A stretch of DNA of 64,000 nt. It comes from Bartonella sp. M0283. GTDB taxonomy: Bacteria; Pseudomonadota; Alphaproteobacteria; Rhizobiales; Rhizobiaceae. The stretch spans positions 1,798,001 to 1,862,000 of the forward strand of contig NZ_JACFSK010000001.1 of NCBI RefSeq assembly GCF_016100455.1. The letters run 5' to 3'. The notes beneath the pieces are model-generated. The model had not been told where the DNA came from. It made no database searches and saw only the letters and a list, made by a program, of their open reading frames with translations. Below are positions 24,233 through 33,368 of the stretch, piece after piece (the first letter of the stretch is position 1; every line of letters starts with the position of its first letter). The position numbers were made by a program, and so were the translations under genes.

Positions 24233-25648
24233 ATGTCCAATCAAATTAATAAAGGTTATGTATTAACCGAATGGAATCCCGAAGATAGCAGTTTCTGGAA
24301 TAATTACGGGCGCAAAATTGCCAACAAGAATCTCTGGTTGTCTATTCCGGCTCTGCTTCTTGCGTTTGCTGTGTGGCAAGTATGGTCGGTGGTTGTGGCT
24401 GAATTGCCGCGTGCCGGTTTCAAATTCAGCTCGACACAATTGTTCTGGCTTACCGCTTTACCGGGACTTTCAGGCGCAACACTTCGTATTTTCTATTCCT
24501 TCATGGTGCCGATATTCGGTGGCCGCCGCTGGACGGCACTGACAACCGCCTCATTGTTGATACCGGCACTCGGAATCGGTTTTGCTGTGCAGGACGTCAA
24601 TACCCCTTATTGGGTGATGGCGCTTCTTGCATTGTTGTGCGGCTTCGGTGGCGGAAATTTTTCTTCTTCCATGTCGAATATCTCGTTTTTCTACCCGAAA
24701 GCCGAAAAAGGCAAAGCCAGCGGCCTTAATGCCGGTTTGGGCAATCTCGGCGTGTCGGTTGTGCAATTTGTTGTACCGCTTGTTATTGCCACCAATGCTT
24801 TCGGCTGGTTGGGTGGTCACCCGCTCACTGTTACAGAAGCGAATGGTCACACTTCCGAGCTCTGGCTACAGAACGGTGCCTTTGTTTTCGTACCCTTCAT
24901 TGCTTTATCAGCCATATGCTGCTGGTTCGGAATGAACGACATTGCCGATGCCAAGGCTTCATTTTCCGATCAGGCCATTATTTTCAAACGTAAAGATAAC
25001 TGGCTGATGTGTATTCTTTATATGGGAACTTTTGGCTCGTTCATCGGTTTTTCTGCTGCATTTCCACTTCTAATGCGGTTGACCTTTCCGGATGTAAATG
25101 TGGTGAACTATGTATTCTTGGGACCACTGATTTCGGCACTTGCACGTGCGGGTTTTGGTGGCGTAAGCGATAAAATCGGCGGTGGTCGTGTAACCTTCTG
25201 GGCATTTATCCTGATGATGCTTGCTCTGGGAGCCGCGCTTTATTTTGTTGCAAATCCCGGTAGCGCCGTTGCTTTCCCCGGTTTCTTTGCTGCGTTCATG
25301 GTTTTGTTCTTTGCAACCGGTGTCGGCAATGCTTCAACCTTCCAGATGATACCGGTTATTATGAGCCGTGTTATCGACAAAACCATGCCAAATGCCACGG
25401 AAGAACAAAAGCGCCATCAAAGCGACCGTGAATCGGCTGCAATTACCGGCTTTACCGCCGCCATTGCTGCCTATGCCTTCTTTCTTATACCCGTAAGTTT
25501 TGCACTATCCAAAGATGCAACGGGTGGCCCGCAAGCCGCTCTTTGGGGATTTATGATTTTTTACGTTATTTGCCTCGCCATCACATGGTTCTGTTACATC
25601 CGTAACGGTGCAATCCTCCATGTCGAAGGTCGTCGGACACAAAAATAA
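24233..25648 (+). CDS. narK2: nitrate/nitrite transporter NarK2 (MFS)
   Basis: 471 residues, about twelve membrane helices. Residues 1-35 form a cytoplasmic start with NPEDSSFWNNYGRKIANKNLW, as in NarK of E. coli. Signature GLNAGLGNLGVSVVQFVVP (helix 5) is present, and the second signature region is FFATGVGNASTFQMIPVI. An extra hydrophilic loop (KTMPNATEEQKRHQSDRESAA) lies before the last helices. Type 2 NarK proteins exchange nitrate for nitrite. Start ATG behind CAGGAG. Sits between narK1 and narG in the same orientation; the operon therefore codes both uptake modes. Confidence 0.93.
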   Translation: MSNQINKGYVLTEWNPEDSSFWNNYGRKIANKNLWLSIPALLLAFAVWQVWSVVVAELPRAGFKFSSTQLFWLTALPGLSGATLRIFYSFMVPIFGGRRWTALTTASLLIPALGIGFAVQDVNTPYWVMALLALLCGFGGGNFSSSMSNISFFYPKAEKGKASGLNAGLGNLGVSVVQFVVPLVIATNAFGWLGGHPLTVTEANGHTSELWLQNGAFVFVPFIALSAICCWFGMNDIADAKASFSDQAIIFKRKDNWLMCILYMGTFGSFIGFSAAFPLLMRLTFPDVNVVNYVFLGPLISALARAGFGGVSDKIGGGRVTFWAFILMMLALGAALYFVANPGSAVAFPGFFAAFMVLFFATGVGNASTFQMIPVIMSRVIDKTMPNATEEQKRHQSDRESAAITGFTAAIAAYAFFLIPVSFALSKDATGGPQAALWGFMIFYVICLAITWFCYIRNGAILHVEGRRTQK

Positions 25649-25672
25649 CGCTGTAAGTTAAGGAGACCATTG

Positions 25673-28600
25673 ATGAGTCTACTACTCGACCGCCTGAATT
25701 TTCTGGCACGAAAAAAACAACCGTTTTCTCATGGACATGGTGTCACAACTGATGAAAACCGCTCATGGGAAGACGCTTATCGCAAACGCTGGCAATATGA
25801 CAAAATCGTGCGCTCGACGCACGGTGTCAATTGCACCGGCTCGTGCTCGTGGAAAATCTATGTCAAGGGTGGCATTGTCACTTGGGAAACCCAGCAGACC
25901 GATTATCCGCGTACCCGCCCCGATCTCCCCAACCATGAACCACGTGGATGTCCGAGGGGCGCAAGCTATAGCTGGTATATGTATTCGGCAAACCGTGTAA
26001 AATATCCGCTTATCCGTTCGCGTCTTATCAAATTGTGGCGCAAGGAACGCGTGGTAAAAACACCGGTCGGTGCATGGGCTGCTATTCAGGAAAATCCCGA
26101 AAAGCGGGCCGAATACCAGAAAGTACGCGGGCTTGGCGGCTTTGTTCGCTCTACATGGGACGAAGTCAACGAGATTATCGCTGCTGCCAATTCTTATACA
26201 ATCAAGAAATATGGTCCCGACCGGATTATCGGCTTTTCGCCGATTCCGGCAATGTCCATGGTCTCCTATGCTTCCGGTTCGCGTTACCTGTCACTTCTGG
26301 GCGGCGTGTGCATGTCTTTCTATGACTGGTATTGCGATTTGCCGCCTGCCTCACCCATGACATGGGGTGAACAGACGGATGTGCCTGAATCTGCTGACTG
26401 GTATAATGCCGGTTTCCTTATGCTTTGGGGTTCCAACGTGCCACAAACCCGCACACCGGACGCGCATTTTTATTCGGAAGCCCGCTATAAAGGCACAAAA
26501 TCGGTAGTTGTTTCACCCGATTATTCGGAAGCAAGCAAATTCGCCGATCTCTGGCTCCATCCCAAGCAAGGAACCGACGCAGCACTTGCCATGGCGCTCG
26601 GCCACGTTATTTTGCGTGAATTCCATCTGGAGCGTCAGGCCGAATATTTCGAGGATTATTGCCAGCGCTACACAGATATGCCAATGCTCGTCAGACTGGT
26701 TAGCAATAATGGTCACTTCATTCCCGACCGGTTGCTGCGTGCTTCCGACTTTGCCGACAAGCTCGGTGAAACCAATAATCCCGAATGGAAAACTGTCGCC
26801 GTTGATATGAAAAGCGGTGATTATGTTGCACCACTCGGTTCTTCCGGTTTCCGCTGGGGTGAAAAAGGCAAATGGAACCTTGAATCAAAAGATGGCAAGG
26901 GCCGTGATGTCACATTGGAAATGAGCTTCATGCTTGAAGGCGAGCATGACACCGTTGCTGATGTCGATTTTCCCTATTTTGCAAGTCGCGAACATAGTTT
27001 CGACGATGGCACCGATCATAATAGTGTTTTGACGCGCAAAGTACCTGCCCGCAAATTGAAATTGCCGGAAGGCGAGGTTGTTGTCGCCACCGTTTTTGAC
27101 CTGTTCGTTGCCAATTACGGCTTGGAACGTGGCTTCAAAGACAAAAACTGTGCAACCTCCTATGATGACAACATCCCTTATACTCCCGCATGGGCAGAAA
27201 AGATCACGGGCGTTTCGCGCGACAAAATCATAACCGTTGCACGGGAATTTGCCCGCAATGCCGAAAAGACCAAAGGTCGCTCGATGGTTATTCTCGGTGC
27301 CGGTATCAATCACTGGTACCATATGGATATGAACTATCGCGGCATTATCAATATGCTCGTTATGTGCGGTTGTATCGGCCAATCCGGCGGTGGTTGGAGC
27401 CACTATGTCGGACAGGAAAAATTGCGCCCGCAAACTGGTTGGGCTCCGCTTGCTTTCGGTCTTGACTGGTCGCGCCCGCCACGCCAAATGAACGGCACGT
27501 CGTTTTTCTATGCCCATACCGATCAATGGCGCTATGAAACGGTGAAAGTCAGCGAATTATTGTCGCCAACCGCTCCCGAAGGGCCGTGGGATGGTGCATT
27601 GATCGACTATAATATCCGTGCCGAGCGCATGGGTTGGCTGCCGTCAGCACCCCAATTGAAAGCAAATCCGATCAACCTTGCTAGAGAGGCTGAAGCTGCC
27701 GGGAAAGACCCGAAGGATTATATCGTTGACGGTCTGAAATCGGGCAGCCTGCAAATGTCGTGCGAAGATCCGGATGATCCGTTAAACTGGCCACGCAACA
27801 TGTTTGTCTGGCGCTCGAACATTCTTGGTTCATCAGGTAAAGGGCACGAATATTTCCTCAAACACTTCCTCGGCACGGCCAATGGCGTGTTGGGCAAGGA
27901 TTTAGGAGATCAGGGACGCGTCGAGACCAAAGAAGCCGTCTGGCATGACGAAGCGCCGGAAGGCAAACTTGATCTTCTCGTAACACTCGATTTTCGTATG
28001 TCTACAACCTGTGTCTATTCCGATATCGTGTTGCCGACTGCAACATGGTACGAAAAGAACGACCTTAACACGTCGGACATGCACCCCTTCATCCACCCGC
28101 TTTCAAGTGCGGTTGACCCGGCTTGGGAGGCGAGATGCGACTGGGATATTTTCAAAGGCCTTGCCGAGAAATTCTCCGAAGTGTCGAAAGAAGTTCTGGG
28201 TGTTGAAAAAGATGTTGTTTTGTCTCCGAGCCAGCACGATACTGCGGGCGAGCTTGGTCAGCCATTCGATGTCAAGGATTGGAAAAAGGGCGAAATCGAA
28301 CCTATTCCCGGCAAAACAATGCCGTCCATTGCAGTGGTCGAACGCGACTATCCGAATATCTACAAGCGTTTCACCGCCCTTGGGCCGTTGATGAAAAAGG
28401 TCGGCAATGGTGGCAAAGGTATCAACTGGAAAACTGAAGAGGAAGTCGATCTCGTCGGCCGTATCAATGGCGTTGTTGAAGATGAGGGTGTGACAAAAGG
28501 CATGCCGAGCATTGCAACCGATATTGATGCAACCGAAGTCATTTTGACCCTTGCACCCGAGACCAATGGTGAAGTTGCTGTCAAGGCATGGGAAGCTTTG

Positions 28601-29419
28601 GGTGAACATACGGGACGCGACCATACGCATCTCGCATTGCCCAAGGAAGACGAGAAGATCCGTTACCGCGACATTGTTGCCCAGCCGCGTAAAATCATTT
28701 CGTCACCCACGTGGTCCGGTCTTGAATCAGAAAAAGTCTGTTACAATGCCGGCTATACCAATGTTCACGAATTGATTCCGTGGCGCACTATCACCGGTCG
28801 TCAGCAACTTTATCAGGATCATTTGTGGATGCGTGCCTTTGGTGAAGGTTTCTGCGTTTATCGCCCGCCGATCGACACCAAAACGGTAACAACGGCAATC
28901 GAAGCCAAGGCTGGTGACAAGCCGCATCTGATTTTGAACTTCATAACCCCGCACCAGAAATGGGGTATCCATTCGACCTATTCCGACAATCTGTTGATGT
29001 TGACTTTGAACAGAGGCGGTCCGGTTGTCTGGATTTCGGAAAATGACGCTCAAAAGGCCGGTATTATGGATAATGACTGGGTGGAAGCTTTCAATGCCAA
29101 CGGTTCGCTTGTTGCCCGTGTCATCGTTTCACAGCGCATGAAAGACGGAACAGTCTTCATGTATCATGCCCAGGAAAAAATTGTGAATGTTCCGGGCTCG
29201 CCTTTAACCAAACAACGCGGAGGGATCCATAACTCGGTGACCCGCGTTATTACCAAACCGACCCATATGATCGGCGGCTATGTCCAGCAATCATACGGTT
29301 TCAATTATTACGGCACTGTCGGCGCCAATCGCGACGAGTTTGTGGTGGTGCGCAAGCTTGACCATGTCGATTGGATGGATGGTGAAGAAAATTCAGCAAT
29401 GAAGGAGGCCGCAGAATGA
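25673..29419 (+). CDS. narG: respiratory nitrate reductase alpha subunit
   Basis: 1248 residues, standard NarG length. The N-terminal [4Fe-4S] FS0 ligands are His50, Cys54, Cys58 and Cys93 (STHGVNCTGSC; RGCPRGAS). The molybdenum block SFYDWYCDLPPASP is intact, followed by WGSNVPQTRTPDAHF. It binds the molybdo-bis-MGD cofactor and reduces nitrate to nitrite on the cytoplasmic face of the inner membrane with NarH and NarI. No Tat signal is seen, as expected for NarG. ATG at 25673 lies seven bases after AAGGAG; the TTG just before it is not needed. The stop overlaps the narH start as ATGA. Confidence 0.98.
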   Translation: MSLLLDRLNFLARKKQPFSHGHGVTTDENRSWEDAYRKRWQYDKIVRSTHGVNCTGSCSWKIYVKGGIVTWETQQTDYPRTRPDLPNHEPRGCPRGASYSWYMYSANRVKYPLIRSRLIKLWRKERVVKTPVGAWAAIQENPEKRAEYQKVRGLGGFVRSTWDEVNEIIAAANSYTIKKYGPDRIIGFSPIPAMSMVSYASGSRYLSLLGGVCMSFYDWYCDLPPASPMTWGEQTDVPESADWYNAGFLMLWGSNVPQTRTPDAHFYSEARYKGTKSVVVSPDYSEASKFADLWLHPKQGTDAALAMALGHVILREFHLERQAEYFEDYCQRYTDMPMLVRLVSNNGHFIPDRLLRASDFADKLGETNNPEWKTVAVDMKSGDYVAPLGSSGFRWGEKGKWNLESKDGKGRDVTLEMSFMLEGEHDTVADVDFPYFASREHSFDDGTDHNSVLTRKVPARKLKLPEGEVVVATVFDLFVANYGLERGFKDKNCATSYDDNIPYTPAWAEKITGVSRDKIITVAREFARNAEKTKGRSMVILGAGINHWYHMDMNYRGIINMLVMCGCIGQSGGGWSHYVGQEKLRPQTGWAPLAFGLDWSRPPRQMNGTSFFYAHTDQWRYETVKVSELLSPTAPEGPWDGALIDYNIRAERMGWLPSAPQLKANPINLAREAEAAGKDPKDYIVDGLKSGSLQMSCEDPDDPLNWPRNMFVWRSNILGSSGKGHEYFLKHFLGTANGVLGKDLGDQGRVETKEAVWHDEAPEGKLDLLVTLDFRMSTTCVYSDIVLPTATWYEKNDLNTSDMHPFIHPLSSAVDPAWEARCDWDIFKGLAEKFSEVSKEVLGVEKDVVLSPSQHDTAGELGQPFDVKDWKKGEIEPIPGKTMPSIAVVERDYPNIYKRFTALGPLMKKVGNGGKGINWKTEEEVDLVGRINGVVEDEGVTKGMPSIATDIDATEVILTLAPETNGEVAVKAWEALGEHTGRDHTHLALPKEDEKIRYRDIVAQPRKIISSPTWSGLESEKVCYNAGYTNVHELIPWRTITGRQQLYQDHLWMRAFGEGFCVYRPPIDTKTVTTAIEAKAGDKPHLILNFITPHQKWGIHSTYSDNLLMLTLNRGGPVVWISENDAQKAGIMDNDWVEAFNANGSLVARVIVSQRMKDGTVFMYHAQEKIVNVPGSPLTKQRGGIHNSVTRVITKPTHMIGGYVQQSYGFNYYGTVGANRDEFVVVRKLDHVDWMDGEENSAMKEAAE

Positions 29420-30954
29420 AGGTTCGCGCGCAAATAGGTATGGTTCTGAACCTTGATAAATGTATCGGTTGCCATACCTGCTCTGTCACCTGCAAAAATG
29501 TCTGGACGAACCGTGAAGGCGTTGAATACGCCTGGTTCAACAATGTCGAGACCAAACCCGGCATCGGTTTTCCCAAAGATTGGGAAAACCAAAAACGCTG
29601 GAATGGCGGCTGGATAAGAAAATCGAATGGCAAGATTCGTCCGCGCATGGGCGCAAAGTGGCGTGTTCTTTCCAAAATTTTTGCCAATCCCGATTTGCCG
29701 GAGATTGACGATTATTACGAACCGTTCGATTTCGACTATGAGCATTTGCAAACGGCAAAAGAGTCAAAAACCATGCCGGTTGCCCGTCCGCGCTCGAAGA
29801 TTACCGGCGAGCGCATGGAAAAAATCAAATGGGGCCCGAACTGGGAAGATGTCCTTGGTGGCGAGTTTTCCAAGCGTTCCGAAGATTACAATTTTGCCAA
29901 TGTCGAAAAAGAAATTTACGGCGAATTTGAAAATACATTCATGATGTATTTGCCGCGTCTTTGCGAACACTGCCTCAATCCTGCCTGCGTGGCGGTTTGC
30001 CCTTCAGGTGCGATTTATAAGCGCGAGGATGACGGTATTGTTCTCATTGATCAGGAAAAATGCCGCGGCTGGCGTATGTGTGTTTCCGGCTGTCCGTATA
30101 AGAAGATCTATTTCAACTGGTCTTCCGGCAAATCGGAAAAATGCATTTTCTGCTATCCGCGCATTGAAAGCGGTATGCCGACTGTTTGTTCGGAAACTTG
30201 TGTCGGGCGTATCCGTTATCTTGGTGTGATGCTTTATGATGCCGACAAGATTTCCGATGCTGCTGCTACAGAAGGCGAACAGGATCTTTATGAGGAACAA
30301 TTGAAGATTTTCCTTGATCCGAATGACCCTGCTGTTATCGAACAGGCACGTAAAGACGGTGTTAGTGACGAATGGATTGAAGCTGCCCAACATTCACCTG
30401 TCTATCAAATGGCGATGAAATGGAAAGTAGCCTTTCCGCTTCACCCTGAATATCGCACTTTGCCGATGGTCTGGTATATTCCGCCGCTTTCGCCGCTGCA
30501 ATCGGCAGCCGAAGCCGGCAAGCTTGCAATGGACGACTTTATTCCCAATGTCCGCTCGTTGCGCATACCCGTGCGTTACCTTGCCAATTTGTTGACTGCT
30601 GGCAAAGAAGCACCGATCGTTTCGGCACTTGAACGTATGCTTGCCATGCGTGCTTATATGCGTGCGAAATCTGTCGATGGTGAATATCGTCCGGAATATG
30701 CGGAAAAAGTCGGTATGACACCTGAAATGATCGAACACATGTATCAGGTCATGGCGATCGCCAATTATGAAGACCGTTTTGTCATTCCCACATCCCACCG
30801 TGAAGTGAGTGAAGATGCCTATGACCTGCGTGGGTCTTGCGGCTTTTCATTCGGCAACGGATGTTCGGGCGGCAATTCAAAGGGTGATCTTTTCGGCTCA
30901 AAGGGTAAGAAAGTCGTCACAACACCGACTGACTTATTGAAGGAGAGCGCGTAA
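29416..30954 (+). CDS. narH: respiratory nitrate reductase beta subunit
   Basis: 512 residues. Four iron-sulfur clusters are coded: CIGCHTCSVTC near the N-terminus, CLNPACVAVCP, then CRGWRMCVSGCP in which Trp replaces a cysteine (the hallmark [3Fe-4S] site of NarH), and the CIFCYPR/CSETC set. It carries electrons from the NarI haems to NarG. Overlaps narG by four bases and narJ by one (TAATG). Confidence 0.98.
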   Translation: MKVRAQIGMVLNLDKCIGCHTCSVTCKNVWTNREGVEYAWFNNVETKPGIGFPKDWENQKRWNGGWIRKSNGKIRPRMGAKWRVLSKIFANPDLPEIDDYYEPFDFDYEHLQTAKESKTMPVARPRSKITGERMEKIKWGPNWEDVLGGEFSKRSEDYNFANVEKEIYGEFENTFMMYLPRLCEHCLNPACVAVCPSGAIYKREDDGIVLIDQEKCRGWRMCVSGCPYKKIYFNWSSGKSEKCIFCYPRIESGMPTVCSETCVGRIRYLGVMLYDADKISDAAATEGEQDLYEEQLKIFLDPNDPAVIEQARKDGVSDEWIEAAQHSPVYQMAMKWKVAFPLHPEYRTLPMVWYIPPLSPLQSAAEAGKLAMDDFIPNVRSLRIPVRYLANLLTAGKEAPIVSALERMLAMRAYMRAKSVDGEYRPEYAEKVGMTPEMIEHMYQVMAIANYEDRFVIPTSHREVSEDAYDLRGSCGFSFGNGCSGGNSKGDLFGSKGKKVVTTPTDLLKESA

Positions 30955-31652
30955 TGAATTCCGATCTCAAAATCATTTCCTTACTTTTAAGCTATCCGGA
31001 AGAAGAATTGCAGCAATCGGGAAATCTTATCAGAGCAACGCTCGATCAGCTTTCCGATCTTGATGCGTCAGAAATTGTCGGATTAAAAAGTCTGGTCTCG
31101 GCAATTTCCGATCGTGACATTTATGAAGTACAGGAAGACTACGTTTTGCTTTTTGACAGAACGCGGTCTTTGTCGCTCCATCTTTTTGAACATGTTTACG
31201 GTGAAAACCGCGATCGTGGACAGGCTATGGTCGACCTCAAGGACATGTATGACCAGGCCGGTTTTGAAATCGACGTTCACGAAATGCCAGATTATCTGCC
31301 GATGTTTCTGGAATTTCTGTCAACAAGAAGTGACGAGGAAGCCCGCCATCTTCTCGGCGAAACCCTGCACATCATTTCGGCTATCCGGCTAAGATTGCAA
31401 AAACGCGGGTCGGTTTATGCCGCAGCTTTTGTGGCACTTGAGAGCCTGTCTGGCAAAAGAGCCGACGAGGCACTAACAGCCGAAATCGTCAACCGTAAAG
31501 AAGATGACCCGAATGACCTTGAGGCTCTCGACCGCATCTGGGAAGAGGAAGCCATTACTTTCGGTGGCAACCAAGGTGAAAATGCTTGCGGGCCTGACCG
31601 GTTACAACGTCGCATCCGTGCCCAGCACCGCGATGCTTCTACGCAAATTTAA
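30954..31652 (+). CDS. narJ: nitrate reductase assembly chaperone
   Basis: 232 residues, acidic and all helical, TorD/NarJ family: LLSYPEEELQ near the start, then SLHLFEHVYGENRDRGQAMVDL, and DYLPMFLEFLSTR. It binds apo-NarG and is needed for molybdenum cofactor insertion and complex maturation; it is not part of the final enzyme. Coupled to narH by the TAATG overlap; narI starts 13 bases after its stop. Confidence 0.96.
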   Translation: MNSDLKIISLLLSYPEEELQQSGNLIRATLDQLSDLDASEIVGLKSLVSAISDRDIYEVQEDYVLLFDRTRSLSLHLFEHVYGENRDRGQAMVDLKDMYDQAGFEIDVHEMPDYLPMFLEFLSTRSDEEARHLLGETLHIISAIRLRLQKRGSVYAAAFVALESLSGKRADEALTAEIVNRKEDDPNDLEALDRIWEEEAITFGGNQGENACGPDRLQRRIRAQHRDASTQI

Positions 31653-31665
31653 GGATAGAGAGATA

Positions 31666-32388
31666 ATGTTGCACTTTTTCCATACACTCATATTCGGGGT
31701 CTATCCCTATATTGCTTTGACTGTTCTGGCACTTGGCTCGATTATCCGTTATGATCGCGAGCCTTATACATGGCGTGCCAGTTCCAGCCAGTTGTTGCGT
31801 CGTAAACAATTGATGTGGGGTTCTGTTCTTTTCCATGTCGGTGTGTTGTTTATCTTTCTAGGCCATTTTGTCGGGCTTCTTACACCGATTGCCGTTTGGG
31901 ATGCCTTGGGCGTCAGTCATAGTTTCAAACAGATTGTAGCCATGACAGCCGGTGGCATTGCCGGAGCCATGGCCATTATCGGCGCAACAATGCTCGCCCA
32001 CCGGCGTTTGTTCGACTCGCGGGTCAGGGCAACGTCAAGCACAACAGATACATTGATTATTCTTCTGTTGTGGGCACAGCTTTTCCTCGGCCTTGCAACC
32101 ATACCCTTTTCGATGCAGCATCTCGACGGGCATGAAATGGTCAAGCTGATGGATTGGGCACAGGGAATATTCACCTTCAACCTTGCAGCTTCGAGCTATA
32201 TCAGCGATGTGGCTTTCGTATTCAAACTGCACCTTTTCCTCGGTCTTACCATTTTGCTTTTGTTCCCGTTTACACGTCTCGTTCATATGCTGAGTGCGCC
32301 GGTGCGTTATATCTGGCGTACGGGATATCAGGTTGTTCGTAAAAAAGACCGCCTGCCCGTTCACATCCGTAGAGAAGTAACGGAGTAA
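31666..32388 (+). CDS. narI: respiratory nitrate reductase gamma subunit, cytochrome b
   Basis: 240 residues, five membrane helices. Haem ligand histidines are in LFHVGVLFIFLGHFVG (helix 2) and in KLHLFLGLTILLLFPFTRLVHML (helix 5). It oxidises quinol at the periplasmic side and anchors NarGH. The open frame runs back to 31504 within narJ, but the ATG at 31666, with AAGGA and GAGAG upstream, gives the normal NarI start MLHFFHTLIFGVYPY. Confidence 0.96.
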   Translation: MLHFFHTLIFGVYPYIALTVLALGSIIRYDREPYTWRASSSQLLRRKQLMWGSVLFHVGVLFIFLGHFVGLLTPIAVWDALGVSHSFKQIVAMTAGGIAGAMAIIGATMLAHRRLFDSRVRATSSTTDTLIILLLWAQLFLGLATIPFSMQHLDGHEMVKLMDWAQGIFTFNLAASSYISDVAFVFKLHLFLGLTILLLFPFTRLVHMLSAPVRYIWRTGYQVVRKKDRLPVHIRREVTE

Positions 32389-32414
32389 AACTGCGGATAA
32401 AGGAGTAATTGTCT

Positions 32415-33356
32415 ATGGCGACAACGGTAAAAGTCGAGCATTCGGGATTAAAAAAAATAGTGGTTTCCCCCTCCCCCACAAAGCAGGAAATCGACACGAG
32501 AATTCCACCGAAAGCCAAGCCGCTATTCAAAGAAGTCAGCGTCAATGGCGTTGTCATTCCCGAAGTCGATATTCTGCAAGAAGCACAAAATCATCCGGCT
32601 CCAACGCCGGGTGAAGCGCTTCTTGAAGCCGCGCGTTCATTGGTTATCCGTGAACTCTTGTGGCAGGAAGCAAAAAACAAAAATCTTGTTCCCGATAATG
32701 AAGACAGTGCACGGGAAGAGAGTGCTGTTGAAGATAATGGGGGAGAGGATAATGCCCGCCAGACAAAGCTTGATGCGGCAATCTCTGCCCTTCTTGAGAG
32801 TGAAATAAAAACACCTGAAGCAAGTGAAGAAGATTGCAAAGCGTTCTATGATCGTGACCCGTCACGCTTTTCAACCGAAACGATCTGGCAGGTCAGACAC
32901 ATTCTTGTTAGCGCTAATTCGAAAGACAAAAAAGCTTTCGATCAAGCACGAGAGAAAGCTTATGCCATTTTGGAACAGGTGAAGAAAAATCCGCAAAACT
33001 TTGCCACAATTGCGAAAGATATTTCTTCCTGCCCTTCAGCGGCTGAAGGTGGTAATCTTGGTCAGATAACACGGGGGTCGACTGTGCCGGAATTTGAAAA
33101 TGCTTTGAAAAAAGCAAAAAAAACGGGGTTGTTGATGCAACCAGTCGAGAGCCGTTATGGTTATCATATTGTCGAAATAAACCAGATTATCCCCGGAAAA
33201 ATTCTTCCGCTGGAATTGGTGAAAGAAAAAATCGCTGCCTGGCTCGAAGCGTCAAGCTGGTCAAAAGCTGTTCAACAATATATAGTAATTTTGGCCGGAA
33301 AATCCCATATCACGGGTATTGATTTAAAACCGGGTGAGGGACCTCTTGTCCAGTAA
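32415..33356 (+). CDS. cytoplasmic parvulin-type peptidyl-prolyl isomerase of the nar operon
   Basis: 313 residues without signal peptide or membrane helix. The N-terminal 70 residues include VSVNGVVIPEVDI and resemble the SurA/NifM-like leader; an acidic linker (SAREESAVEDNGGEDNA) follows. The PpiC/rotamase domain (about 160-280) has QVRHILVSA, CPSAAEGGNLGQITRG, VPEFENAL and ESRYGYHIVEI. A PpiC-type gene between narI and moaA is also found in the Pseudomonas aeruginosa nar operon, so a helper role in NarGHI folding is likely but not shown. ATG at 32415 follows AGGAGT. Confidence 0.88.
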   Translation: MATTVKVEHSGLKKIVVSPSPTKQEIDTRIPPKAKPLFKEVSVNGVVIPEVDILQEAQNHPAPTPGEALLEAARSLVIRELLWQEAKNKNLVPDNEDSAREESAVEDNGGEDNARQTKLDAAISALLESEIKTPEASEEDCKAFYDRDPSRFSTETIWQVRHILVSANSKDKKAFDQAREKAYAILEQVKKNPQNFATIAKDISSCPSAAEGGNLGQITRGSTVPEFENALKKAKKTGLLMQPVESRYGYHIVEINQIIPGKILPLELVKEKIAAWLEASSWSKAVQQYIVILAGKSHITGIDLKPGEGPLVQ

Positions 33357-33368
33357 GGAGTTTAGAGA

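Noticed and set aside
27000..28650. Long minus-strand open frames inside narG (for example 26885-27526 and 28103-28630)
   Set aside because: Antisense shadows of a clearly coding gene; no start sites or known domains.
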